Source: DATKSS01 sp035533335 (lineage in GTDB: Bacteria; Chloroflexota; Dormibacteria; Dormibacterales; Dormibacteraceae). From it: a stretch of DNA of 42,482 nucleotides. This document shows, in pieces, positions 24,766-32,258 of this stretch. How positions within the stretch are numbered: the stretch's first letter is position 1; every line of letters begins with the position of its first letter. A model generated the notes under the pieces. The model did no database searches. It was not told the DNA's origin and saw only the letters and a list, made by a program, of their open reading frames with translations. Position numbers and translations under genes: made by a program. The stretch spans positions 1 through 42,482 of the forward strand of contig DATLUC010000053.1 of assembly GCA_035533335.1 (NCBI GenBank). The letters are read 5' to 3'.

Positions 24766-25725
24766 CTATCCGTCGTACGCCATCTGGGGCACATGCTCGC
24801 GCTCGAGCAGGCCGCTGATTAGCTTGCCCGCGCTCTGCCCCTGCATCTCGGCGTTGGGGCGAAGGATGATGCGGTGCGCGAGCACCGGCTCGGCCAGGGC
24901 TTTGATGTCGTCAGGCAGCACGTAGCTGCGGCCCAGCACCGCGGCCAACGCCTGGCTTGCGTGGAAGAGGTTAAGTGTGCCGCGCGTGCTCGCCCCCAGG
25001 GCCACCTCCGGGTTGCCGCGCGTGCGGCCGACCAGTCTGGCGATGTACTCGCGGAGCTCGGGCTTGACGAAGACCTCGCGGACCGCAAGCTGGGCTGCAT
25101 GGAGCTCGTTGGGCGACACCACCGGCTGGAGCTCCAGCATGGGCGATTCGACCTTGTGCTGCTTCAGGAGGTTGGCCTCCTCCTTCTCCGAGAGGTAACC
25201 GAGCCTGACCTTCATCAAGAAGCGGTCGAGCTGCGCCTCCGGGAGCGGAAACGTGCCCGAGTACTCGACCGGGTTCTGCGTGGCCATGACCATGAAGGGC
25301 TGGGGGAGGGGGTGCGTCTCGCCGTCGATCGTGACCTGGCGCTCCTCCATCGCCTCAAGCAGCGCCGCCTGGGTCTTCGGGCTCGCGCGGTTGATCTCGT
25401 CGGCGAGCAGGATCTGCGCGAAGACCGGCCCCGGCCGGAACTCGAAATCGTTGAGCTTCTGGTTGAAAGCACGCACGCCTGTCACGTCGGAGGGCAGGAG
25501 GTCGGGGGTGAACTGGATGCGCCGGAACGAGCAGTCCAGCGATCGCGCGAGGGACTTGGCGAGCATCGTCTTTCCGACGCCAGGGACATCCTCGATCAGG
25601 AGGTGCCCTTCGCACAGCAGCGTGACCAGGCACAGCCGGATCTCGTCTTCCTTGTTCACAATCGCCCGGCTGACATTGGCCATGAAGGCGTCGGAAACGC
25701 GGGTTACGGCTTCGGCTCCCCCCAC
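24766..25725 (-). CDS. MoxR-family AAA+ ATPase
   Basis: 319 residues. Walker A EDVPGVGKTMLAKSL, Walker B ILLADEINRASPKTQ, sensor 1 MATQNPVE, arginine-finger region PEAQLDRFLMKV and a C-terminal lid domain are all present. MoxR proteins are chaperone-like ATPases that mature vWA-domain partners; here the DUF58 protein is the likely one. GTG 25725 was chosen over the more upstream ATG (25761) because a perfect TATAAT sits exactly 7 nt before it; the upstream codons would overlap that promoter. Family N-termini also align better from GTG. First gene of the operon. Confidence 0.93.
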   Translation of the reverse strand: MGGAEAVTRVSDAFMANVSRAIVNKEDEIRLCLVTLLCEGHLLIEDVPGVGKTMLAKSLARSLDCSFRRIQFTPDLLPSDVTGVRAFNQKLNDFEFRPGPVFAQILLADEINRASPKTQAALLEAMEERQVTIDGETHPLPQPFMVMATQNPVEYSGTFPLPEAQLDRFLMKVRLGYLSEKEEANLLKQHKVESPMLELQPVVSPNELHAAQLAVREVFVKPELREYIARLVGRTRGNPEVALGASTRGTLNLFHASQALAAVLGRSYVLPDDIKALAEPVLAHRIILRPNAEMQGQSAGKLISGLLEREHVPQMAYDG

Positions 25726-25732
25726 TGCAGCG

Positions 25733-25738
25733 ATTATA
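25733..25738 (-). promoter_or_regulatory. Consensus TATAAT 7 nt before MoxR GTG
   Basis: A perfect -10 consensus on the minus strand, spaced 7 nt from GTG 25725. No good -35 is seen at 17 bp. The position predicts transcription starting at or within a base of the GTG, and makes ATG 25761 unlikely as the start. Confidence 0.6.
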
Positions 25739-25843
25739 GGTTCGCCATGTCGCGGTTCCATGTCAGTTGAATACGCGTGAGGGTGACATTTGGTTCCGCG
25801 TCCGCGTTACTTCGCGCCTTCGGACGGCGTATCCCTCTATGAC

Positions 25844-26725
25844 ATGAGATTGGGCCTGGCGCTGCTCGTCCTGGTCCTCGCAGCTTGCGGCGCGATCACG
25901 CCCGCGCCGGTGGCAGGCAGCCCCCTGACCTCGAGCCAGCTCAAGTTCAAGGTCATGGATGCGGCCGGCAAGCCGGTGTACTGCGACCCCGACTTCTACC
26001 CCATCGCGCGCGATGGCGGCGAGCAGGCGAACGCGAACTCGCAGTACCCGGCGATCAAGGCCGACGCCGAGGCGTACGCGGCGATCGTGGCCCACGAAGG
26101 CCTGCCGCCCGGCGACCTCACCGACGCGCAGAGGCTGGTCCTCTACCGCGCATGGAAGCTGCTCCGCGCGCTGGTCCTGACGCCCGGCGGCAACGACGAA
26201 TCGTTCCAGTACCGCGTGCAGTCGACCGGAACCTCGTCCGGCTACCAGATGGTCGCGGGGACCGTTCGGGCCGACGGCCTGGTCACGGTGAGCTCGCGGA
26301 CCGCCTCGGGTCCCCCGATTTGCCCAATCTGCCTTGCCGCTTCCACGATGATCGCGACCCCACAGGGCGCGGTTCGGGTGACCGATGTGAGAGCCGGCAC
26401 GGTGGTCTGGACCGAGACGCCCGCCGGCGCCCGAATCGCCGCCCCGGTGGTCGAGATCGGCAGCATGGCGGTGCCGCCCGGCCATCTCATGGTCCACTTG
26501 AAGCTCGCCGACGGCCGCGAGCTCCTGGTCTCGCCCGGTCATCCGACCGCGGACGGCCGCGAGTCCGGGGCCCTCCGTGCCGGTGAGGAGCTGGACGGCT
26601 CGACGATCACGCTGTGGGAGCTGGTCCCGTACACGGAGGACAGGACGTACGACATCCTGCCGGCCGGGTCGACCGGTCATTACTGGGCCAACGGGATCCT
26701 GATGGGCAGCACGCTGGCGCGATAG
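25844..26725 (+). CDS. Lipoprotein with C-terminal Hint (hedgehog/intein) domain
   Basis: 293 residues from ATG 25844; earlier open codons lack a good start. A short signal peptide ends in the lipobox LVLAAC (Cys15). Residues 30-155 form an unassigned domain. From Cys163 the sequence follows a Hint fold: CLAASTMIATPQGAVRVTDV is the block-A strand with the nucleophilic Cys, LLVSPGHPTADGR (228-240) block B with His233, and TGHYWANGILMGST (277-290) the C-terminal block. The terminal His-Asn of inteins is replaced by Met-Gly, so C-terminal cleavage is not expected, but N-S acyl shift at Cys163 could still release the lipidated N-terminal part. It diverges from moxR. The Hint call rests on pattern recognition. 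Confidence 0.75.
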   Translation: MRLGLALLVLVLAACGAITPAPVAGSPLTSSQLKFKVMDAAGKPVYCDPDFYPIARDGGEQANANSQYPAIKADAEAYAAIVAHEGLPPGDLTDAQRLVLYRAWKLLRALVLTPGGNDESFQYRVQSTGTSSGYQMVAGTVRADGLVTVSSRTASGPPICPICLAASTMIATPQGAVRVTDVRAGTVVWTETPAGARIAAPVVEIGSMAVPPGHLMVHLKLADGRELLVSPGHPTADGRESGALRAGEELDGSTITLWELVPYTEDRTYDILPAGSTGHYWANGILMGSTLAR

Positions 26726-26746
26726 CGCGCTCCAACAGGCCGCGCC

Positions 26747-27682
26747 CTACGAGACTTCCTCTTCCTCCACCAGCCTCAGATGACCGCTCACGTCCAGGCC
26801 GAGATGGCGGGCGAAGAAGCCGGCGACTCGCTCGACGTAGAGCGCCCGGTCCGCGAAGTAGGCGCCAGTGTGAGGGGCTCCCTGCACGATCCAGATCTCG
26901 CGCGGCCCGCGGTACGCGTCGTAAAGGCGTCGGCTGTGGTTGACCGAGGTGATGGCGTCCGCCCCCCCGTGGATGAAGAACAGCGGCCGCGGCTCGAGTG
27001 AGCTGAGCACGTCCATGGGGCTGCATTCCGAGATGCGGCAGCGGGTCCGCAACCAGAGCATCACGCCCGCGAGCCAGACGAACGGCGCGCCTGGCAGCTT
27101 GCTGGCGTGGCGGACGTTCTCGACCAGGAGGCGCCGCAGGTCGCTGAACGGGCTGTCCAGGACGAGCGCCTGTGTGCCGGGTTCGCCCGCCGCCCCGAGC
27201 AGGGATACGACGGCGCCCATGGAGTAGCCGAGGAGGCCGATGCGGGCGTTTGGGATGCGCTTGCGCGCGAAAGCGATGACGGCTTGCAGCTCGAGGACCT
27301 CTTTGATCCCGAACGTGACCGGCGCCATGTCGCTGCCGGGCATGCCGCGATAGGAATAGGTGATCACGTTGAAGCCCTTGCGCCACAGGGCGACCGTGAT
27401 CCCGAGCGCGCCCTGGCGCTGTCCTTTGTGTCCGCCGGACACGATCACGGTCTGCGGCGAGCCCGGCTGGCGGAAATGCCAGGCGCCGAAGGCCAGGCCG
27501 TCGGCGGTCGCGAGCTCTACCTCTTCGTAGTCGGCCTGGAACTCGAACGGAGTGAAGGTGAAATCGTCCATCACCTGCGGCCGAGCCGGCACGAAAGCAC
27601 GCCGGTACAGCTGGTACGAAAGCCCGACGTACACCAGCAGCACAACCAGGCAGGCCACCAGCACCTCGACCACAGGAGCCAC
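26747..27682 (-). CDS. Membrane-anchored alpha/beta hydrolase
   Basis: 311 residues. An N-terminal membrane helix (residues 4-24) anchors an alpha/beta-hydrolase domain. The nucleophile elbow GYSMGAVVSL holds the catalytic Ser, HGGADAIT the acidic region and GAPHTGAYF the catalytic His; the oxyanion strand is VSGGHKGQRQG. It resembles BEM46/FrsA-like esterases or peptidases of unknown substrate. GTG 27682 starts 12 bp after the adenosyltransferase stop; CAGGG overlaps the start region. Last gene of the HAD-PFK-ATR operon. Confidence 0.85.
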   Translation of the reverse strand: MAPVVEVLVACLVVLLVYVGLSYQLYRRAFVPARPQVMDDFTFTPFEFQADYEEVELATADGLAFGAWHFRQPGSPQTVIVSGGHKGQRQGALGITVALWRKGFNVITYSYRGMPGSDMAPVTFGIKEVLELQAVIAFARKRIPNARIGLLGYSMGAVVSLLGAAGEPGTQALVLDSPFSDLRRLLVENVRHASKLPGAPFVWLAGVMLWLRTRCRISECSPMDVLSSLEPRPLFFIHGGADAITSVNHSRRLYDAYRGPREIWIVQGAPHTGAYFADRALYVERVAGFFARHLGLDVSGHLRLVEEEEVS

Positions 27683-27694
27683 CCTGACCGAAGC

Positions 27695-28279
27695 TTAGCC
27701 CTGGCGTGCCCGAGCCGTCTTCGCGGACTTGGCCGGACGGCCGCTCAGACCTTCCTCGTAGCGGCCTAAGACGAAGAGCAGCAGGCTCAGCCGGTTGAGC
27801 CACCGCCTGACCTGGGGGTTGGCCAGCCCGCGCGCCCTTTCCAGGGAAACGCAGCGGCGCTCGGCGCGGCGCACGATCGCACGCGCCAGGTCGAGCGCGC
27901 CGGAAGCCGGGGTCGCGCCCGGGAGGATGAAGCCGTCTGGCATGGTCACCTCTGACTCGAGCTCGGTGATCAGCTCGTCGAGCCTGGCGACGTCGGCCTC
28001 CCTGGTCGTGACGAAGGTGGCTTCGCCGGCCGGGTTCGTGCCGAGCTCGGCGCCGACCGAGTAAAGGCCCCGCTGCAGCTCCTCGCAGATCGAGCGGACC
28101 CGCGAGTGGGCGGTGAGCGCCTTGGCCAGGCCGAGCGCGCTCGAGGCCTCGTCGACCGTGCCGAACGCCTCGATCCGCGCATCGTCTTTCGACGCCCTTC
28201 CGCCACCGAGCAAGCCCGTGCTGCCGTCGTCTCCGGTGCCCGCGAGCTCGAGCATCCTCTTCTTGCGGGAGGGAGGCAC
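27695..28279 (-). CDS. PduO-type cob(I)alamin adenosyltransferase
   Basis: 194 residues. It makes adenosylcobalamin from ATP and cob(I)alamin. TGDDGSTGLLGGGRASKDD is the N-terminal ATP-binding motif of the PduO family, FGTVDEASSALGLAKA the second conserved region, and RAIVRRAERRCVSL the arginine-rich ATP-binding helix; LNRLSLLLFVLGR closes the bundle. GTG 28279 was chosen because GGGAG lies 4 nt upstream, right after the PFK TAG; ATG 28255 also fits the family alignment but has no spaced RBS. No cobalamin riboswitch is seen upstream. The organism therefore probably uses B12-dependent enzymes. Confidence 0.92.
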   Translation of the reverse strand: MPPSRKKRMLELAGTGDDGSTGLLGGGRASKDDARIEAFGTVDEASSALGLAKALTAHSRVRSICEELQRGLYSVGAELGTNPAGEATFVTTREADVARLDELITELESEVTMPDGFILPGATPASGALDLARAIVRRAERRCVSLERARGLANPQVRRWLNRLSLLLFVLGRYEEGLSGRPAKSAKTARARQG

Positions 28280-28287
28280 CGCGCTCC

Positions 28288-29322
28288 CTACTCGAAGACG
28301 CGGCTGAGGTCGTAAAGCTCCCTGGGCACGCGCCGGGTCTCCTTCACCACCTCCGCCAGCGGCACGACCTCGACATCCCCGTTGCGGCGGATCGGGATCA
28401 CCCCGCTCTTGCCAGCCGTCACGAGCTCCACCGCCGCGACGCCAAGGCGTGTCGCCCACAGCCGGTCGGTCGGCGACGGTGAGCCTCCCCGCTGCAGGTG
28501 GCCGAGCACGGTCACCCTGGTCTCGAAACCGGTCTCGCGCTCGACGCTTCCGGCGAGGAGATCGCCGATGCCTCGCTTGGACAGCCTGACGTGGCCGAAC
28601 GCGTCCTTCTCCGAGTGGCTGTCCGGCTCCTGCTCAAGGTCCTGGATCTTTGCGCCCTCGGCGACGACGATGATGCTGAAGAGCTTGCCATCGCCCCGCC
28701 GCCGGTAGAGGTGGGCGACGACCTCGGCGAGGGTCGAGGGAAACTCGGGGATGATGATCAGGTCGGCGCCGCCGGCAAGGCCGCCGACGAGCCCGACCCA
28801 ACCGGTGTCGCGGCCCATGACCTCTACCACCATCACGCGGTGGTGAGCGGACGCCGTCGTGTGCAGCCGATCGAGGGCCTCAGTGACCACGCCGACCGCG
28901 GTGTCGAACCCGATGCAGAACTCCGTCACCGAGAGGTCGTTGTCGATAGTCTTGGGCACGCCGACTGTCTGGAAACCGGCTGCGTGCAGGGCCGCGGCGA
29001 CGCTCAGCGTGTCGTCGCCGCCGATGGGTACGAGGGCGTCGATGCCGTTGTGTTTCAGGGCGGCGATCGCGCGCGCGATCCCGTCCTCCTCCTTGAGCGG
29101 GTTGGTTCGCGAGGTGCCGAGGATGGTGCCACCGAGCGGGAGGATGCCGCGCACGTCCGCCGGCGTGAGCTCTTCGATCAGGCCTTCTTCGAGGCATCCC
29201 GCCCAGCCGTTCTTGACGCCGCTGAGCTGGTGCCCGAGCTGAAAAGACCGCCGGGCCACAGCCCTGATCGCCGCGTTCAGGCCAGGCGCGTCGCCGCCGC
29301 CCGTGAGCACTCCGATGCGCAT
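28288..29322 (-). CDS. Phosphofructokinase with pyrophosphate-type active site
   Basis: 344 residues, PfkA family. GGGDAPGLNAAIR is the phosphoryl-donor loop. In GGDDT (101-105) residue 104 is Asp, and in PKTIDND (123-129) residue 124 is Lys; numbering coincides with E. coli PfkA, which has Gly at both sites. Asp104 plus Lys124 is the established signature of PPi-dependent enzymes, so PPi rather than ATP is the likely donor and the reaction reversible. Catalytic Asp127 is present. GRDTGWVGLVGGLAGGAD and HLQRGGSPSPTDR complete the fold. It follows the HAD gene by 14 bp. Activity is inferred from two residues and needs an assay. Confidence 0.9.
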   Translation of the reverse strand: MRIGVLTGGGDAPGLNAAIRAVARRSFQLGHQLSGVKNGWAGCLEEGLIEELTPADVRGILPLGGTILGTSRTNPLKEEDGIARAIAALKHNGIDALVPIGGDDTLSVAAALHAAGFQTVGVPKTIDNDLSVTEFCIGFDTAVGVVTEALDRLHTTASAHHRVMVVEVMGRDTGWVGLVGGLAGGADLIIIPEFPSTLAEVVAHLYRRRGDGKLFSIIVVAEGAKIQDLEQEPDSHSEKDAFGHVRLSKRGIGDLLAGSVERETGFETRVTVLGHLQRGGSPSPTDRLWATRLGVAAVELVTAGKSGVIPIRRNGDVEVVPLAEVVKETRRVPRELYDLSRVFE

Positions 29323-29336
29323 CTCTTCGAGATAGG

Positions 29337-30005
29337 TTAACCCGCCTCCAGAGGGATGAGCCCCTCGACCAGTCCCGCCAGCGAGAGACCGGCCAGTGAC
29401 GCCACCACGAGGTCGGCGTGAGACAGGTCCAGGCCCCGCGTGATCGCGTTCGGGATGGCGACGCAGCGCAGCCCGGCCCTTTTCGCGGCCGCGATCCCAT
29501 TGGGCGAATCCTCGATCGCGACCGCCTCGTTGGCGCTCACTCCGAGGCAGTCGAGGGCCGCCAGGTACAGGTCAGGCTCCGGCTTGGCATGCGCGACGTC
29601 GTCCCGGCAGCGGATGCAGTCGAAGCGATCCAGGATGCCGAGCCGGGCCAGGTGGCCCCTGACCCAGTCGTTCGTGGAGCTGGAGGCCACGCCGAGCTTG
29701 AAGCCGGCCGAAGCCGCCTCGTCGGCGAGCTCGACCACCCCGGGCAACAGCTTCTCGGCCAGGACGAGCTCGGTGCGCCGGCTTACGCGCCGGTCGAGGA
29801 CCTCTTGGGGCAGCGGCTTGCCGAGGCGCTCCTCGAGGTGGTGCTGGGGGTGGAACTCGAGGGTCGTCGAGCCGACGATCTGGATCCATCGCTCGAAAGG
29901 AAGCTCTTCGCCGTGGGCCTGGTAGACCTCGACCCACGAGCGGTAAACCGGTCCCTCCGTGTCGAGGATCAGGCCGTCGAAATCGAAGACGATGGCCTTG
30001 AACAT
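29337..30005 (-). CDS. HAD-superfamily phosphatase (beta-phosphoglucomutase-like)
   Basis: 222 residues. The nucleophile motif VFDFDGLILDTEG contains Asp8 and Asp10, GVASSSTNDW is motif II, AKPEPDLYL gives the motif III lysine and AIEDSPNGIAAAKRAGL the motif IV acidic pair. A four-helix cap between motifs I and II marks subclass IA, as in beta-phosphoglucomutases and sugar-phosphate phosphatases. TAGAGT 7 nt before the ATG predicts a leaderless mRNA for this gene and the three downstream. Grouping with a phosphofructokinase suggests sugar-phosphate housekeeping, but the substrate is open. Confidence 0.9.
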   Translation of the reverse strand: MFKAIVFDFDGLILDTEGPVYRSWVEVYQAHGEELPFERWIQIVGSTTLEFHPQHHLEERLGKPLPQEVLDRRVSRRTELVLAEKLLPGVVELADEAASAGFKLGVASSSTNDWVRGHLARLGILDRFDCIRCRDDVAHAKPEPDLYLAALDCLGVSANEAVAIEDSPNGIAAAKRAGLRCVAIPNAITRGLDLSHADLVVASLAGLSLAGLVEGLIPLEAG

Positions 30006-30012
30006 TGCCGCA

Positions 30013-30018
30013 ACTCTA
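30013..30018 (-). promoter_or_regulatory. Leaderless -10 box for HAD-PFK-ATR-hydrolase operon
   Basis: TAGAGT lies exactly 7 nt before ATG 30005, with no RBS between. It is in the 70-bp gap shared with the divergent DUF2254-like gene, whose own TAGGAT box at 30040-30045 on the plus strand would give a short leader. Confidence 0.45.
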
Positions 30019-30075
30019 GCTATCGCCGTGCCGATTCCTTAGGATCGCCGTGGCCGTGTTCCTGGGTCGATCCTG

Positions 30076-31773
30076 ATGTCCGACGAAAAGTCCTATCGAG
30101 GACCTGCCCATTCCGATCGAATGATGTCGGTCGGCTGGGCCGGCGCCGCGCTCTCCGGCCTTGCGCTGGTGTCCGTCACCTTGATGATGTTCCTCCTCTT
30201 CGGCGTCCTCGACTCTCACTACCGCACGCTCAGGGACATCTTCAACCCGGACCCCTCCGCCGCGGCCGGCACACTGGCACTCGCGGGCGGCGCGGAGGGC
30301 GTGACTCTGAGCATCGTCATCGTCGCCGTCATGTTCGGGATCCAAGGGACGTCTTCGCGATATTCGCCGCGAATCATCGGGATCTTCACACGCAACGTTT
30401 TGAACGCACTCGTGCTCGGTTTCGCGCTGGCGTCGATCCTCTACACCTTCTTGGTCCGCTCGGAGGTGACACTCACCTACGCGCCAAAGCTGAGCGTCGC
30501 AGTCGCCGTGGTGCTGGCCCTCCTCAACTTCGCGCTGCTCTTCCCGTACGTCGGATACATCTTCGAAGTCATGCGCGCCGAGACCCTGGTGGCCGGGATC
30601 ATGCGCCGCGCCACCCGCCACCTGCACAGCGAGGCCAGAGAGCCGAACAACCGGCGACGGCGCGAGGCTCTCATGGTCTCCATCGCCCAGGTGACCGACA
30701 TCGCGTTCGGTTCCATCCAGCTCGGCGACATGCCGGTGTGTGTGATGAGCATCGAAGTGCTCGGACAGTTCATCGCCGGTGACTACATGACGCTGAAAAA
30801 GAAGTTCAGTCCCGAGTGGTTCCAGGTCGGCCACGCCGACCTGCCCGGCGCTTCCGACCAGATCATCGCGGAGGTCAACCGCGCCGCGACCTGGTTCCCC
30901 TACTCGATCATGTCGATCTTCGTCGACATGGTCGGCCTTACGCCTCTTCACCGCAAGGAGGCGGTGCACGCCATCGCCGTGGCCACTCGCCAGGTCGGAA
31001 TAGCGGCCATCGAGGTCGGCGACTCCGAGGCGGCCGAGCTCTGCCTTCGCTTCTTCAACACTTACCTGCGGACCGCCATCAACCGCGCCGCGCCGGCGTT
31101 TGCCTCGGTGATCATGAACGAGTACCGGCGCTTTGCCATCGGGGCCCTCAACTGGCGGCCCGACCTTGCCGTCGAGGCGGCCGCTCACCTCCTTCGCTAC
31201 GGGCGGCACTTCGACGAGGCCGGCATGCCCGCGATCTTCGGCGCTGCCGCTGAGGACGTCGCGGACCTGGCCATCGAGGCCCGGGCCCGCGACCCGGAGG
31301 TCTCTCGGCGCCTCGCCCGCCTGCTCGTCGGCAACCTGCTCGACCTGATCCCGAACGCCAAGCCGATCGGACTCAACGGCCTGTTCAAAGGCGTGGCCAA
31401 GCTCACCTTCTGGGCCATGGCCTCCGACGATCCCGACGTGGCGCGAGTCCTGATCGAAGGCATTGCGGCCGCGCCGCCCGACTTCGTCGACGCGGCGCTC
31501 GACCGCATGGAGTCGCTGCACCAGGGTCTCTTCTGGGAGGTCAACGAGAGGGTCATCGCATTCGACTGGGTCGAGCAACCGCTGCGCGAGCAGATCCCGA
31601 GGCTGCGCGCCGCGCTGCGCCGGGCCAAGACCGGCGGCCACGACCTGGGGCTGGATCTGGAAGCGGCGCCGATGGTGACGAAAGACCTCGTCCAGCCTGA
31701 CGTCGTAGCCCGGCCCGCGGCGGCAGCGGCCCAGGCCATGCCTACGCCTGGCGGCTCGGAGCCGGCTGATTGA
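30076..31773 (+). CDS. DUF2254-like integral membrane protein
   Basis: 565 residues. Four membrane helices fall in the first 170 residues (about 20-45, 75-95, 110-130, 140-165). The segment VAVMFGIQGTSSRYSPRIIGIF resembles the LQ-x-S-S-x-x-S-P-R-x-x-x-x-F hallmark of DUF2254 proteins. The remaining 390 residues are soluble and helical, without a recognised enzyme motif. The ATG has no clear Shine-Dalgarno sequence. Its 3' end overlaps the convergent glbO gene by 32 bp. The function of this family is not known to me; channel- or sensor-like roles are only guesses. Confidence 0.7.
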   Translation: MSDEKSYRGPAHSDRMMSVGWAGAALSGLALVSVTLMMFLLFGVLDSHYRTLRDIFNPDPSAAAGTLALAGGAEGVTLSIVIVAVMFGIQGTSSRYSPRIIGIFTRNVLNALVLGFALASILYTFLVRSEVTLTYAPKLSVAVAVVLALLNFALLFPYVGYIFEVMRAETLVAGIMRRATRHLHSEAREPNNRRRREALMVSIAQVTDIAFGSIQLGDMPVCVMSIEVLGQFIAGDYMTLKKKFSPEWFQVGHADLPGASDQIIAEVNRAATWFPYSIMSIFVDMVGLTPLHRKEAVHAIAVATRQVGIAAIEVGDSEAAELCLRFFNTYLRTAINRAAPAFASVIMNEYRRFAIGALNWRPDLAVEAAAHLLRYGRHFDEAGMPAIFGAAAEDVADLAIEARARDPEVSRRLARLLVGNLLDLIPNAKPIGLNGLFKGVAKLTFWAMASDDPDVARVLIEGIAAAPPDFVDAALDRMESLHQGLFWEVNERVIAFDWVEQPLREQIPRLRAALRRAKTGGHDLGLDLEAAPMVTKDLVQPDVVARPAAAAAQAMPTPGGSEPAD

Positions 31774-32137
31774 TCATCGCGGTCGACGCAGTCTCGAAGT
31801 AGTCGACCAAAGGCTTCCGCACTTGCGGCGGCAGCTCGAGCGAGTCGACCGCGGCGGTCATGTGGCGCAACCAGGCGTCGCGCTCGGCGGTCCCTATGGC
31901 AAAGGGCTGATGGCGCAGCCGCAGCCGTGGATGCCCCCGCTGCGCGCTGTACGTATCGGGGCCGCCCCAGTATTGAATGAGGAAAAGCGAGAGGCGCTCC
32001 GTGGCACCCGATAGGTCCTCCTCCGGATAAAGCGGGCGGAGCAGCGGGTCGGACGCCACGCCTTCGTAGAAGCGCCGTACGAGCAGACGGAACGTCGGCT
32101 CTCCGCCCACCAGGTCGTAGAGGTTCCTGCTGAGCAT
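31742..32137 (-). CDS. glbO: Group II truncated haemoglobin (GlbO)
   Basis: 131 residues, closely matching mycobacterial GlbO along its length. Tyr24 (B10), Tyr37 (CD1), proximal His76 (RLRLRHQPF) and Trp89 (G8, ERDAWL) align with Mtb Tyr23, Tyr36, His75 and Trp88. QYWGGPDTYSAQRGHPRLR is the diagnostic block. It binds haem and O2 and may protect respiration or detoxify NO/peroxide. ATG 32137 is preferred to GTG 32140 because TAGGAT lies 6 nt before it. The 3' end is antisense to the end of the DUF2254-like gene. Confidence 0.95.
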   Translation of the reverse strand: MLSRNLYDLVGGEPTFRLLVRRFYEGVASDPLLRPLYPEEDLSGATERLSLFLIQYWGGPDTYSAQRGHPRLRLRHQPFAIGTAERDAWLRHMTAAVDSLELPPQVRKPLVDYFETASTAMINQPAPSRQA

Positions 32138-32143
32138 CACCCG

Positions 32144-32149
32144 ATCCTA
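32144..32149 (-). promoter_or_regulatory. Leaderless -10 box for glbO
   Basis: TAGGAT 6 nt before ATG 32137, without an RBS. The 118 bp between this gene and the next minus-strand stop hold nothing else recognisable. Confidence 0.45.
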
Positions 32150-32258
32150 GTGATGGAGACGACCTGATCTCGGACCACGCATGGGGATGCGCCACGCCGG
32201 CGATGCCTCGGATCACCCATTCGGCAAAGTTGAAACGAGCGCCATCTCGGTCATTGCG

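Noticed and set aside
28256..30075. Cobalamin riboswitch near the adenosyltransferase operon
   Set aside because: The spaces upstream of the operon and of the gene itself are too short (70 and 8 bp) and no B12-box-like sequence is seen.
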